Shown: in pieces, positions 17,735-25,536 of the stretch | How the letters are laid out: each line of letters begins with the position of its first letter | How positions within the stretch are numbered: the stretch's first letter is position 1 | NCBI RefSeq assembly: GCF_045291545.1 | Contig: NZ_CP149514.1 | Coordinates: 1,240,001-1,304,000, forward strand | Reading direction: 5' to 3' | DNA length: 64,000 bases | Origin: Gallaecimonas sp045291545 | Lineage (GTDB): Bacteria > Pseudomonadota > Gammaproteobacteria > Enterobacterales > Gallaecimonadaceae | Translations under genes and position numbers: made by a program | Notes under the pieces: generated by a model | Database searches by the model: none | What the model was told of the DNA's origin: nothing | What the model saw: the letters and a program-made list of their open reading frames with translations, nothing else

Positions 17735-17758
17735 AAAACCCCGCCGAAGCGGGGTTTT
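17735..17758 (-). terminator. Terminator of asnS
   Basis: A 10-bp stem (AAAACCCCGC, 17735-17744, with its complement at 17749-17758) closes on the tetraloop CGAA. On the minus strand it is followed by a T-rich run, and it sits just after the asnS stop. Confidence 0.88.
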
Positions 17759-17761
17759 GTA

Positions 17762-19162
17762 TCAGAATTTTGCATTGCCCGGTGCGCGCGGGAAGGGGAT
17801 CACATCCCGGATGTTCTGCACCCCCGTGACATATGACACCAAGCGCTCAAAGCCGAGGCCAAAACCGGCATGGGGTACGGTGCCATAGCGGCGCAGATCC
17901 CGGTACCACCAGTAGTCTTCTTTACTGAGGCCCATTTCTTCGAGCCGGGCGTCCAGTACCTCGAGACGCTCCTCACGCTGCGAGCCACCGATGATTTCAC
18001 CGATCCCCGGGGCTAGTACATCCATGGCGGCCACGGTTTTACCGTCGTCGTTCATGCGCATGTAGAAGGCTTTGATGTCTTTCGGGTAATTTTGCAGGAT
18101 CACCGGGGCGCCAACATGCTCTTCAGCCAGGTAGCGCTCATGTTCGGATTGCAAATCGACACCCCATTCCACTGGATACTCAAACGTCTTGTCACAGTTT
18201 TTGAGGATCTCGATGGCGTCGGTGTAATCCATCCGCACAAATTCCGCGTCGATCATCTTTTGCAGACGGTCGATGGCGTCTTTGTCAACGCGCTGGGCGA
18301 AAAAGGCCATGTCGTCAGGGCATTCTGCCAGCACCGCCTTGAACACGTATTTGAGCATGTCTTCGGCCAACTGGGCGGCATCGCTGAGGTCGGCAAAGGC
18401 CACTTCCGGCTCTACCATCCAGAATTCTGCCAGGTGGCGGCTGGTGTTGGAGTTCTCGGCACGAAAGGTCGGGCCAAAGGTGTAAACCTTGCCCAGCGCA
18501 CAGGCATAGGTTTCGGCGTTGAGTTGGCCGGAAACGGTCAGAAAGGTTTCTTTACCAAAAAAATCTTCGCTGTAATCAATGTCGCCTTTGTCCGTTTTCG
18601 GCAGGTTGGCCATATCCAAAGTGGATACCCGGAACATCTCGCCTGCGCCTTCACAGTCAGAGGCGGTCAATATCGGGCTGGCCATCCACAGGTAGCCGTT
18701 TTCGTGGAAGAAGCGGTGCAGTGCCTGGCTGAGACTGTTGCGTACCCGCATGACGGCGCCAATCAGGTTACTACGAGGCCGCAAATGGGCAATTTCCCGC
18801 AGATATTCAATACTGTGGCGTTTGGCGGCCATCGGGTAGGTGTCCGGGTCGTCCACCCAACCGAGTACCTCAACAGCGGAGGTATCCAGCTCAAAGGCCT
18901 GCCCGGATGCCGGCGACGCCACCACTTTACCGGTGATGGCAACGGAGCAACCCGCTGTCAGCTTTTTGATATCGCTTTCGTAATTATTGAGCGTATTGGG
19001 CACAACCGCCTGCAGGGGATTGAAGTTAGAGCCGTCGTAAACGGCCAGGAATGAAATCCCGGCTTTGGAATCCCGCCGGGTACGTACCCAGCCTTTTACC
19101 TGCACTTCGGTGCCGACCGGGAATTCCCCTGCCAGTACCGCTTTTACCGACGCTTGCGTCAT
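17762..19162 (-). CDS. asnS: Asparaginyl-tRNA synthetase
   Basis: A class IIb synthetase of 466 residues, the same length as E. coli AsnRS. An N-terminal OB-fold anticodon-binding domain (VQVKGWVRTRRDSKAGISFLAV) is followed by the catalytic core with class II motif 2 (FRAENSNTSRHLAEFWMVEPE) and motif 3 (GFGLGFERLV). It charges tRNA-Asn in the cytoplasm. The start at 19162 is preceded by AAAGGAAAAAGGC on the coding strand. A longer open frame to 19240 is rejected on length. It is divergent from the borosin-type operon. Confidence 0.97.
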   Translation of the reverse strand: MTQASVKAVLAGEFPVGTEVQVKGWVRTRRDSKAGISFLAVYDGSNFNPLQAVVPNTLNNYESDIKKLTAGCSVAITGKVVASPASGQAFELDTSAVEVLGWVDDPDTYPMAAKRHSIEYLREIAHLRPRSNLIGAVMRVRNSLSQALHRFFHENGYLWMASPILTASDCEGAGEMFRVSTLDMANLPKTDKGDIDYSEDFFGKETFLTVSGQLNAETYACALGKVYTFGPTFRAENSNTSRHLAEFWMVEPEVAFADLSDAAQLAEDMLKYVFKAVLAECPDDMAFFAQRVDKDAIDRLQKMIDAEFVRMDYTDAIEILKNCDKTFEYPVEWGVDLQSEHERYLAEEHVGAPVILQNYPKDIKAFYMRMNDDGKTVAAMDVLAPGIGEIIGGSQREERLEVLDARLEEMGLSKEDYWWYRDLRRYGTVPHAGFGLGFERLVSYVTGVQNIRDVIPFPRAPGNAKF

Positions 19163-19203
19163 GCCTTTTTCCTTTATGGGCTCTGTTATCGAAAGGAGCA
19201 GAC

Positions 19204-19231
19204 ATGATACCTGCACCGGCAACCAACACAA
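19204..19231 (-). promoter_or_regulatory. Candidate sigma-70 promoter of asnS
   Basis: On the minus strand TTGTGT (19226-19231) and TATCAT (19204-19209, five of six to consensus) are separated by 16 bases, about 40 bases upstream of the asnS start. The -35 is weak. Confidence 0.35.
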
Positions 19232-19314
19232 GGGCGGCAAAGGCCAATTTACTTAACCACAGAATGCGTTACAGTAAAGTCGGCATTTGGCCTGCAATCA
19301 CAAGGAACATGATC

Positions 19315-19527
19315 ATGGCACTGATTGACTTGTTAAAAGACTTGGGCAGTAATGCCGATTTGGCCGAGCAATACCAAAAAGACCCACAGTCGGTGATGGC
19401 ACAGTACCAGCTTAGGCCCGAGGAGCAGGCCGCAATGACTGCCTGTGATATGGATAAGCTGGCCGAGCTAACTGGCACTGAAAAGCTTCAGCAAATTATT
19501 ACCATCATTACCTGCGGCGAGGGCTAA
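19315..19527 (+). CDS. Split-borosin-type RiPP precursor peptide
   Basis: A 70-residue peptide that fits the substrate of a split borosin pathway (SonA-type of Shewanella). Residues 1-55 form a helical borosin-binding-domain-like leader: LIDLLKDLGSNADLAEQYQK, then DPQSVMAQYQL, the LRPEEQAAMTACDM segment and DKLAELTG. Residues 59-70 are a short core, QQIITIITCGEG, with beta-branched residues suited to backbone N-methylation. ATG 19315 is chosen because AAGGA lies 8 bases upstream; ATG 19309 would leave only 2 bases. The GGDEF gene follows after 2 bases and the methyltransferase after that. C44 and C67 are the only cysteines. The family was recognised from memory, so a profile search should confirm it. 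Confidence 0.87.
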   Translation: MALIDLLKDLGSNADLAEQYQKDPQSVMAQYQLRPEEQAAMTACDMDKLAELTGTEKLQQIITIITCGEG

Positions 19528-19529
19528 GT

Positions 19530-21266
19530 GTGCTGAGGTGGGTACTGTGTTTTATGGTGGCCGTCAGTTTGCCTTTGCTGGCGGCGAGTGAAGCAGATAA
19601 CTTCGATACTTTACTGAAAAAGGCAAACAGCACGCGCCTGAGCAATCCGCCGCAGACCCAGGCTATTCTTGCCAAACTGGCTGGCCGCCTGGATGAGGCC
19701 ACACTGGCACAAGTGCAAGCCTATGATCTGCTGGTCGCCCATCAGCAGATGTTACGGGGTGACTACGGCACTGCCGAACACAAATTATTGTCTTTGCTGT
19801 CTGACCAGACACTCGATGCCAATAAACGCATGCGTGCTTACCTGCTGTTGTCGCAGGCCGCGGAAATTCAAAACCAAGTTTCCAAAAGCTTTGGCTTTAT
19901 TCTTCAGGCCGCTGATTTATACCCGCAGGTAACCGACCTGACAATAAAGCGCAATTACCAGCGTATTGTCGTGCAGATGTACAGCCGTATCGGTGACTAT
20001 GACAAGGCCCTGGAACATGCTCGGATGCTGGCTGATTTGGCGCGAGATGGCACGGCCTATGACCATTGCGTCGCCGAACGGGCCATGGCGTCGGTGTACG
20101 ACATGCAGGACGAAATGCAAAAAACCCTGGCGGTGAAAAAGCGCCAGTTGGCGTGGTGTCAAAAAGCGGATAACCGCATTTTGATCGCCGACGCTTATGA
20201 ATTTATGGGCCGCTATTACCTGCAACAACAAGCACCAGAGCAAGCCTTGAGCTATTTTCGCCATGCCCAGAGTAACTGGCAGGACATGGGGTTTGCCGAT
20301 GGTCAGATGGCTATCGCACTGGATTTGGCAAGGACTTTTCTGGCTTTGAATAACTATCCTCTGGTCCGGCACTGGGTCGCCAAGGCCGAACAGTTGATAT
20401 CGCCAGGAGGCCATTGGGTAGAAATGGCCTCCATTTATAAAATCAAAGCGACGCTTGCTATCCGTGACAGTGATTACAACGCGATGCTGACTTACCAAAA
20501 TAAGTATCTGGACGCTGTTAAAAATACGCTGGAAAAAACCCGCGGTGTTAAAACCGCCTTTTTACAAGCGAAACTGGATGATGCCAGCCAAAAGCAGCAC
20601 ATCGCTATTTTGGAAAAGGAAAATAAACTGCTGGCGTTAAAAGAGAGCAATCGCAGTAAGAGTTACTGGCTGGTGGTGCAGGGGCTGATTGCGGTATTGG
20701 TCATCTGCCTTTTGCTGGCCGTGTTGGCAGCGCGCATTTTCTACCAGCGCCGTAAATTGAAGCAGCTTTCTGAAACCGATGCATTGACCGGAGCACTGCC
20801 GCGGCCAGCCTTTTTTGAGTATGCCCGGGTGCTGTTTAATGAAAACCGTGCACTGCGGGTGCCACTGTCGGTGATGGTGGTGGATATCGACAGGTTTCGC
20901 ACCTTTAACCAGCAATACGGCCTGGGAACCGGTGATAGGGCGATTAGACGTATTGCCGAGCGGCTGCAACGGGTGGCCAATGAAGAAGATTTGCTGGGCC
21001 GTACCGACGGCGGGGAGTTTACCCTCATCATGCATGACTGCACCCTCACGCAAGCCGAAAACCGTATGCGCGAGTTTCGTCGCAATACGCTGGATACGGG
21101 CGTGCAAGGCAACCTTGACCTGTTGCTGTCGGCCAGTGTCGGTTTGGCTCAGGCTTACCCGGGGCACACCAGTATCGAAGATGCTATTGCAGCGGCTTGT
21201 GCGGCCATGGAGCAGGCCAGGGCCGAGGGTAACAGCGTGACCGGCATTTCACCGGTGCCCTCATGA
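19530..21266 (+). CDS. TPR/transmembrane/degenerate GGDEF protein inside the borosin operon
   Basis: A 578-residue protein. It has a signal peptide (LRWVLCFMVAVSLPLLAAS), a periplasmic helical TPR-like region (about 25-340), a coiled coil (about 345-375), one transmembrane helix (about 378-402) and a cytoplasmic GGDEF domain (about 410-575). The metal-site loop VVDIDRFRTFNQQYG is kept. The signature reads RTDGGEF, with D493-G-G-E-F in place of GGDEF, so the first glycine and the third-position acid are lost. No RxxD I-site was seen. Cyclase activity is therefore doubtful; a c-di-GMP/GTP sensor or structural role is inferred. The start is GTG, 2 bases after the peptide stop. The last 4 bases overlap the methyltransferase start. 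Confidence 0.88.
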   Translation: MLRWVLCFMVAVSLPLLAASEADNFDTLLKKANSTRLSNPPQTQAILAKLAGRLDEATLAQVQAYDLLVAHQQMLRGDYGTAEHKLLSLLSDQTLDANKRMRAYLLLSQAAEIQNQVSKSFGFILQAADLYPQVTDLTIKRNYQRIVVQMYSRIGDYDKALEHARMLADLARDGTAYDHCVAERAMASVYDMQDEMQKTLAVKKRQLAWCQKADNRILIADAYEFMGRYYLQQQAPEQALSYFRHAQSNWQDMGFADGQMAIALDLARTFLALNNYPLVRHWVAKAEQLISPGGHWVEMASIYKIKATLAIRDSDYNAMLTYQNKYLDAVKNTLEKTRGVKTAFLQAKLDDASQKQHIAILEKENKLLALKESNRSKSYWLVVQGLIAVLVICLLLAVLAARIFYQRRKLKQLSETDALTGALPRPAFFEYARVLFNENRALRVPLSVMVVDIDRFRTFNQQYGLGTGDRAIRRIAERLQRVANEEDLLGRTDGGEFTLIMHDCTLTQAENRMREFRRNTLDTGVQGNLDLLLSASVGLAQAYPGHTSIEDAIAAACAAMEQARAEGNSVTGISPVPS

Positions 21267-22030
21267 GCCTGACGGTAGTGGGGCTGGGGATCACCCTGGG
21301 AAAGCACGTCAGTGAACGTACCCTTAGTGAAATTAAGGCGGCTGAGCAGGTTTTTGCGCTGGTCGATGGCATGGCGCTGGCCTGGTTGAAGCGCTTTCGC
21401 CCGGACGTCATTTCATTGCATCCACTGTACGGCAACGGCGATAAAAGCCGCCGTGATGCTTATCAGCAGATGAGCCAGCAGCTGGTTGAAGCGGCGCAGA
21501 GTCGTCACGTCTGCGCGGTATTGTATGGTCACCCGGGGGTTTTTGCCGATGTTGCGCATATGGCCATAGGCCAATTGCGTGAACAGGGTATTGCCGCACA
21601 GATGGAGCCTGGTGTCAGTGCCGACGCCTGTCTTTATGCTGACTTGGGAATTGACCCGGGGAAGCACGGCTTGATCAGCATGGAAGCAACACACTTTTTG
21701 TTGTTCCAACGCCAGCTAGACCCGAGCATGCTGGTGCTACTGTGGCAGCTGGGGGTGACTGGCGACCTGCGTTTTACCGATCCGGGCACTAACCGTGCCC
21801 GTTTGGCGTTACTGGCTGAAAAACTTGCTTTGTATTACCCCAAGACAACCCCCATGCTACTTTATGAGGCTGCACAACTGGCCATTCAACCGATGCGTGC
21901 TGAAGCCATTACGTTGGCGCAGCTAGCAGACGCCGCGACGTCGCAAATCACCACGCTGGTGATCCCGCCACAGGCTCCCCGGCGCGACCGATACTGGCAG
22001 CAGCGCCTGGAAGCACTGCAACACCATTAA
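21263..22030 (+). CDS. Split borosin alpha-N-methyltransferase (tetrapyrrole-methylase fold)
   Basis: A 255-residue SAM-dependent enzyme. The N-terminal VVGLGITLGKHVSERTL is the first SAM-site strand of the TP-methylase fold. LYGNGDKSRRDAYQQM (Y56, R63/R64, Y67) matches the Tyr-Arg-Tyr catalytic cluster of OphMA/SonM-type borosin enzymes. VLYGHPGVFADVAH (87-99) and the PGVSADACLYADLG block follow. There is no fused C-terminal substrate tail, so it fits the split type acting on the peptide at 19315. It would methylate backbone amides of the core in the cytoplasm. It overlaps the GGDEF gene by 4 bases (ATGA). Cobalamin/siroheme, RsmI and diphthine roles are less likely given the adjacent leader-like peptide. 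Confidence 0.88.
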   Translation: MSLTVVGLGITLGKHVSERTLSEIKAAEQVFALVDGMALAWLKRFRPDVISLHPLYGNGDKSRRDAYQQMSQQLVEAAQSRHVCAVLYGHPGVFADVAHMAIGQLREQGIAAQMEPGVSADACLYADLGIDPGKHGLISMEATHFLLFQRQLDPSMLVLLWQLGVTGDLRFTDPGTNRARLALLAEKLALYYPKTTPMLLYEAAQLAIQPMRAEAITLAQLADAATSQITTLVIPPQAPRRDRYWQQRLEALQHH

Positions 22031-23310
22031 TTTTGCTGGCTTACCCAGCCGCCAATGGCATCGGTCAGCCGGGTCAGTTCGGCAGGGCTAATTATAAAAG
22101 GCGGCATGATATAAATCAGCCGGCCAAAGGGGCGTATCCATACCCCTTGCTCGACAAACCAGGCCTGTGCTTTGGCGACATCCACCGGAGCGTGCATTTC
22201 CACTACGCCAATGGCTCCCAACACCCGCACATCACTGACTGCATCTTCTGCTGCCAAGGGTAATAATGCCTGCTGCAGTTGCTGTGCAATGGCATTGACC
22301 TGTTCTGGCCAATGGTTATCGGCCAGCAGGGTTAGGCTGGCACTGGCCACGGCACAAGCCAGCGGGTTAGCCATAAAAGTTGGGCCGTGCATAAAGCAAC
22401 CGGCCGGGGAGTCGGCGATACCATCGGCCACCGCTTGCGTGCAAAGTGTCGCCGCCAGGGTCATGTAGCCCCCGGTCAACGCTTTGCCGAGGCAGAGAAT
22501 ATCCGGGCAAATGTCGGCCCATTCCATGGCAAACAGTTTGCCGGTACGGCCAAAACCAGTGGCGATTTCATCGAGGATCAGCAGCACCTGATAACGGTCA
22601 CAAAGGGCCCGCAAGCCCCGTACATAATCGGGTGAGTAAATACGCATGCCGCCGGCACCTTGCACTACCGGCTCCAGTATGACCGCGGCCAGTTGCTCAT
22701 GGTGCTCGGCCAAATAACGCTCAGCCACCGCCAAATCAGCGCTGGCATCACCAGCAAAAGTGGCTTCCGGCATCGGCATGAACAGGTGGCCGGGCAAGAT
22801 ACCCTTAAACATCCAGTGCATGCCGGAGTCCGGGTCGGTGACCGACATGGCACCAAAGGTATCGCCGTGGTAGCCCCGCCGTGGGGTCAGGTAGCGGTGC
22901 TTTTGTGGTTTGCCCTGGCCCTGCCAATACTGAATGGCCATTTTTAAGGCGACTTCGACGCTGATGGAGCCGGAGTCGGCCAGAAAAACCTTATCAAGCG
23001 GTGCCGGCGTCATGGCGACAAGCTGCTGACACAGGCGAATGGCTGGCTCATGGGTGATCCCCCCGAACATCACATGGCTCATCCGGGCTAATTGGCTTTG
23101 TGCCGCCTGATTCAACGCCGGGTGGTTATAACCGTGCACAGCCGCCCACCAAGACGACATACCGTCAATCAGCTGCCGGCCATCGTCCAGGGTCAGTGTT
23201 ACCCCGGCCGCACTGGCCACCGCATAGGTCGGCAGCGGGTTTCGAAGGGCTGTGTAGGGGTGCCAGATATGCTGGCGGTCAAAAGCGCGGTCAGAATCTG
23301 AAATGATCAC
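22027..23310 (-). CDS. bioA: Adenosylmethionine-8-amino-7-oxononanoate aminotransferase
   Basis: BioA converts KAPA to DAPA in biotin synthesis, using SAM as the amino donor and PLP. The 427-residue protein matches the E. coli enzyme (429 aa): RQHIWHPYTALRNPLP, GMSSWWAAVHGYNHP, the PLP lysine in LCLGKALTGGYMTL and the acidic ILDEIATGFGRTGKLF. The start is a GTG (complement of 23308-23310); upstream of it lies only the operator region. The 3' end overlaps the methyltransferase gene by 4 bases, so the two operons converge. It is divergent from bioB across a BirA-type operator. Confidence 0.95.
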   Translation of the reverse strand: MIISDSDRAFDRQHIWHPYTALRNPLPTYAVASAAGVTLTLDDGRQLIDGMSSWWAAVHGYNHPALNQAAQSQLARMSHVMFGGITHEPAIRLCQQLVAMTPAPLDKVFLADSGSISVEVALKMAIQYWQGQGKPQKHRYLTPRRGYHGDTFGAMSVTDPDSGMHWMFKGILPGHLFMPMPEATFAGDASADLAVAERYLAEHHEQLAAVILEPVVQGAGGMRIYSPDYVRGLRALCDRYQVLLILDEIATGFGRTGKLFAMEWADICPDILCLGKALTGGYMTLAATLCTQAVADGIADSPAGCFMHGPTFMANPLACAVASASLTLLADNHWPEQVNAIAQQLQQALLPLAAEDAVSDVRVLGAIGVVEMHAPVDVAKAQAWFVEQGVWIRPFGRLIYIMPPFIISPAELTRLTDAIGGWVSQQN

Positions 23311-23321
23311 GTAATAACCAA

Positions 23322-23355
23322 CTGTAAACTTGAGTGAACTGGTAAGCGTTGACAG
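23322..23355. promoter_or_regulatory. BirA-type biotin operator between bioA and bioB
   Basis: An interrupted palindrome with half-sites CTGTAAACT (23322-23330) and CGTTGACAG (23347-23355), 16 bases apart. This is the same half-site length and spacing as the E. coli bio operator (TTGTAAACC-N16-GGTTTACAA). It overlaps the bioB -35 hexamer and lies 12 bases from the bioA start, so holo-BirA bound here could repress both directions. Confidence 0.82.
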
Positions 23356-23376
23356 CTTAAAGGTCTTCTTTAGACT
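23349..23376 (+). promoter_or_regulatory. bioB promoter
   Basis: A perfect -35 TTGACA (23349-23354) and -10 TAGACT (23371-23376) lie 16 bases apart. The -35 lies inside the right half of the BirA operator, which explains biotin repression of bioBFCD. Confidence 0.7.
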
Positions 23377-23407
23377 AGCCAAGCATCAACGCTGAGAAGG
23401 AATAACC

Positions 23408-24442
23408 ATGAGCCTGCGCCACGACTGGAGCATTGCTGAAATCGAAGCCATGTTCGCCATGCCTTTCAATGACTTGGTCTTTAAAGCCCAGAGTCTGCAC
23501 CGCCAGCATTTCAACCCCAACGAAGTGCAGGTCAGCACTTTGTTGTCGATCAAAACCGGCGCTTGCCCGGAAGATTGCAAGTATTGCCCGCAGTCGGGCC
23601 ATTATCACACCGAGGTTGAGCGTGAACGGCTGCTGGAAGTGGAAAAGGTGCTGGAAGAAGCTCGCAAGGCCAAGGCTGTAGGAGCCACCCGTTTTTGTAT
23701 GGGCGCCGCCTGGAAAAACCCCAAAGAACGGGATATGCCCTATGTCATGAGCATGGTCAAAGGGGTCAAAGAGCTGGGCCTGGAAACCTGTATGACACTG
23801 GGCATGCTCGATGCCGACCAGGCTGCCCAGCTGGCCGGTGCCGGCCTTGATTATTACAACCATAACCTGGACACCAGCCCGGAATTTTACGGCGAAATCA
23901 TTACCACTCGTACTTACCAGGATCGCCTGAACACGCTGTCCAACGTTCGTGATGCCGGTATGAAAATTTGCTCTGGCGGTATTGTTGGCCTGGGTGAAAG
24001 TAAGCGTGATAGAGCCGGGCTTTTACAACAACTGGCCAATCTGGAAGTGCACCCTGAATCCGTTCCCATCAACATGCTGGTGAAGGTCAAGGGAACGCCG
24101 CTGGAAAATGTCGAGGATCTCGACCCAATCGAGTTTGTGCGTACCATCGCCGTGGCCCGAATTCTGATGCCGCAAAGCCATGTCCGGCTGTCGGCCGGCC
24201 GCGAGAACATGAGCGATGAAATGCAGGCGCTGTGTTTTATGGCCGGAGCCAACTCCATTTTCTACGGCAACAAGTTGCTGACCACCGCCAACCCGGAAGC
24301 CAACCGCGATTTGCAGCTGTTTAAACGCCTGGGCATCAATACCGAACAGCGCCATGACGCTGACGATGAAACCACCGAAGCGGTGCTCAACGCCAAAATT
24401 GCCATGGAAGCGGCGCCAACCAATTACTACGAAGTACGTTGA
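23408..24442 (+). CDS. bioB: Biotin synthase (radical SAM)
   Basis: BioB inserts sulfur into dethiobiotin, the last step of biotin synthesis. The 344-residue protein (E. coli 346) has the radical-SAM cluster motif CPEDCKYC (CxxxCxxC), then MGAAWKNPKERDM, the YYNHNLDTSPEFY block and RLSAGRENMS with the conserved arginine of the auxiliary cluster. The start has GAGAAGGAATAACC upstream. It is the first gene of bioB-bioF-bioC-bioD; its stop overlaps bioF by one base. Confidence 0.97.
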   Translation: MSLRHDWSIAEIEAMFAMPFNDLVFKAQSLHRQHFNPNEVQVSTLLSIKTGACPEDCKYCPQSGHYHTEVERERLLEVEKVLEEARKAKAVGATRFCMGAAWKNPKERDMPYVMSMVKGVKELGLETCMTLGMLDADQAAQLAGAGLDYYNHNLDTSPEFYGEIITTRTYQDRLNTLSNVRDAGMKICSGGIVGLGESKRDRAGLLQQLANLEVHPESVPINMLVKVKGTPLENVEDLDPIEFVRTIAVARILMPQSHVRLSAGRENMSDEMQALCFMAGANSIFYGNKLLTTANPEANRDLQLFKRLGINTEQRHDADDETTEAVLNAKIAMEAAPTNYYEVR

Positions 24443-25536
24443 TGCTCGATACGTGGCTGGCGGCCAGGCTGCAAGCTGTTAAAGAAGACGGGCTCTGGCG
24501 CCAAAGCAGGGTAATCAGTCATGACGCGGGTGCCATGGTGCGGGTTGACGGCCAGCGCGCGCTCAATCTGGCCGGCAACGATTACCTCGGCCTGGCTGCT
24601 GACGCGCCTGCGGTCAGTGGTGCCGGGGCCGGGGCTTCGCCGTTGGTTGCGGGCCACAGTCAGCAGCATCAGGCGTTAGCTGAGCGCTTGGCAGACTGGC
24701 TGGGTTACCCGGCGGTGCGGCTTTTTTCCTCTGGCTTTGCCGCCAATGTCGGGGTGCTGTCACTGTTCCCTGAGGTGGCGGTTTTTCATGATCGCCTGAA
24801 TCATGCGTCATTACTGGATGGCAGCCGCCACGCCGGCCAGCGTTTTCGCCGCTTTCCTCATAACGATCTTGAGGTGCTGCGCCGCTGGCTCAAAGGACCG
24901 GCGCTGCTGGTCAGTGACGGGGTGTTTTCCATGGACGGTGACTGCGCTGACTTACCGGCGCTGGCAGCGCTGGGACAGCCCCTCTACGTGGACGACGCCC
25001 ATGGTATCGGTGTGTTAGGTCAACATGGCCGTGGTATCAGTGAAGCGCAGGGACTTCGGCCAGATATTCTGGTTGGCACCTTCGGTAAGGCCTTGGGGGC
25101 CGCTGGTGCCTTTGTCGCCTGTAGTGACACCGTTGCCAGCGCCATTGATAACCTCTGCAGGGAATATATTTACTCCACTGCCTTGCCGCTTTCGACGGTC
25201 ACTTTGGTTAATGCCCAGCTTGAGCGCTTACAACAGCAAAGCTGGCGCCGCCAACACCTGAGCGAGCTGATAGCGCTCTTTCAGCAGCAGTGCCAGCAGC
25301 GGGCCTTGCCGGTGTTGCCGTCCCAGACTCCCATTCAGCCGGTGCTCTGCCGTAGCTCAGCGGCAGCGGTCAAGCTCAGCCAGCAGCTGCTCGCCAGAGG
25401 TTATTTTTGCCCGGCGATACGGCCGCCAACGGTGGCCCAGCCCCGTTTGCGGATCACCCTCAATGCCCTCATTGAGCCGGCGCAACTGAACGGCCTGTGT
25501 GATCTATTGGAGGTGCACCGTGACTGCCTTGCCTGA
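24442..25536 (+). CDS. bioF: 8-amino-7-oxononanoate synthase
   Basis: BioF condenses pimeloyl-ACP with alanine (PLP-dependent) to form KAPA. The 364-residue protein is slightly shorter than E. coli BioF (384). Visible blocks are NLAGNDYLGLA, GASPLVAGHSQQHQALAERL, YVDDAHGIGVLGQHGRG and the PLP-lysine site VGTFGKALGAAGAFV. The ATG at 24442 overlaps the bioB stop (TGATG); a TTG directly before it is less likely. The end overlaps bioC by 17 bases. Confidence 0.95.
   Translation: MLDTWLAARLQAVKEDGLWRQSRVISHDAGAMVRVDGQRALNLAGNDYLGLAADAPAVSGAGAGASPLVAGHSQQHQALAERLADWLGYPAVRLFSSGFAANVGVLSLFPEVAVFHDRLNHASLLDGSRHAGQRFRRFPHNDLEVLRRWLKGPALLVSDGVFSMDGDCADLPALAALGQPLYVDDAHGIGVLGQHGRGISEAQGLRPDILVGTFGKALGAAGAFVACSDTVASAIDNLCREYIYSTALPLSTVTLVNAQLERLQQQSWRRQHLSELIALFQQQCQQRALPVLPSQTPIQPVLCRSSAAAVKLSQQLLARGYFCPAIRPPTVAQPRLRITLNALIEPAQLNGLCDLLEVHRDCLA

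Noticed and set aside
18092..19054. A 320-codon open frame antisense to asnS
   Set aside because: It is the mirror of a highly conserved synthetase gene, with no ribosome site or recognisable protein pattern; long antisense frames are common in GC-rich coding DNA.
19051..19314. Longer reading frame upstream of the borosin-type precursor
   Set aside because: It begins inside asnS and lacks family similarity; the start at 19315 has the only well-spaced Shine-Dalgarno and gives the expected 70 residues.
20772..21260. DGGEF as a sequencing error or frameshift
   Set aside because: The frame stays open and conserved on both sides, so a simple base error would not give both substitutions.
21263..22030. 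Assignment as cobalamin, siroheme, RsmI or diphthine methyltransferase
   Set aside because: The fold is shared, but the Y/R/Y cluster, the GHPGVFADVAH block and the adjacent leader-like peptide fit the borosin enzymes better, and no tetrapyrrole genes are nearby.
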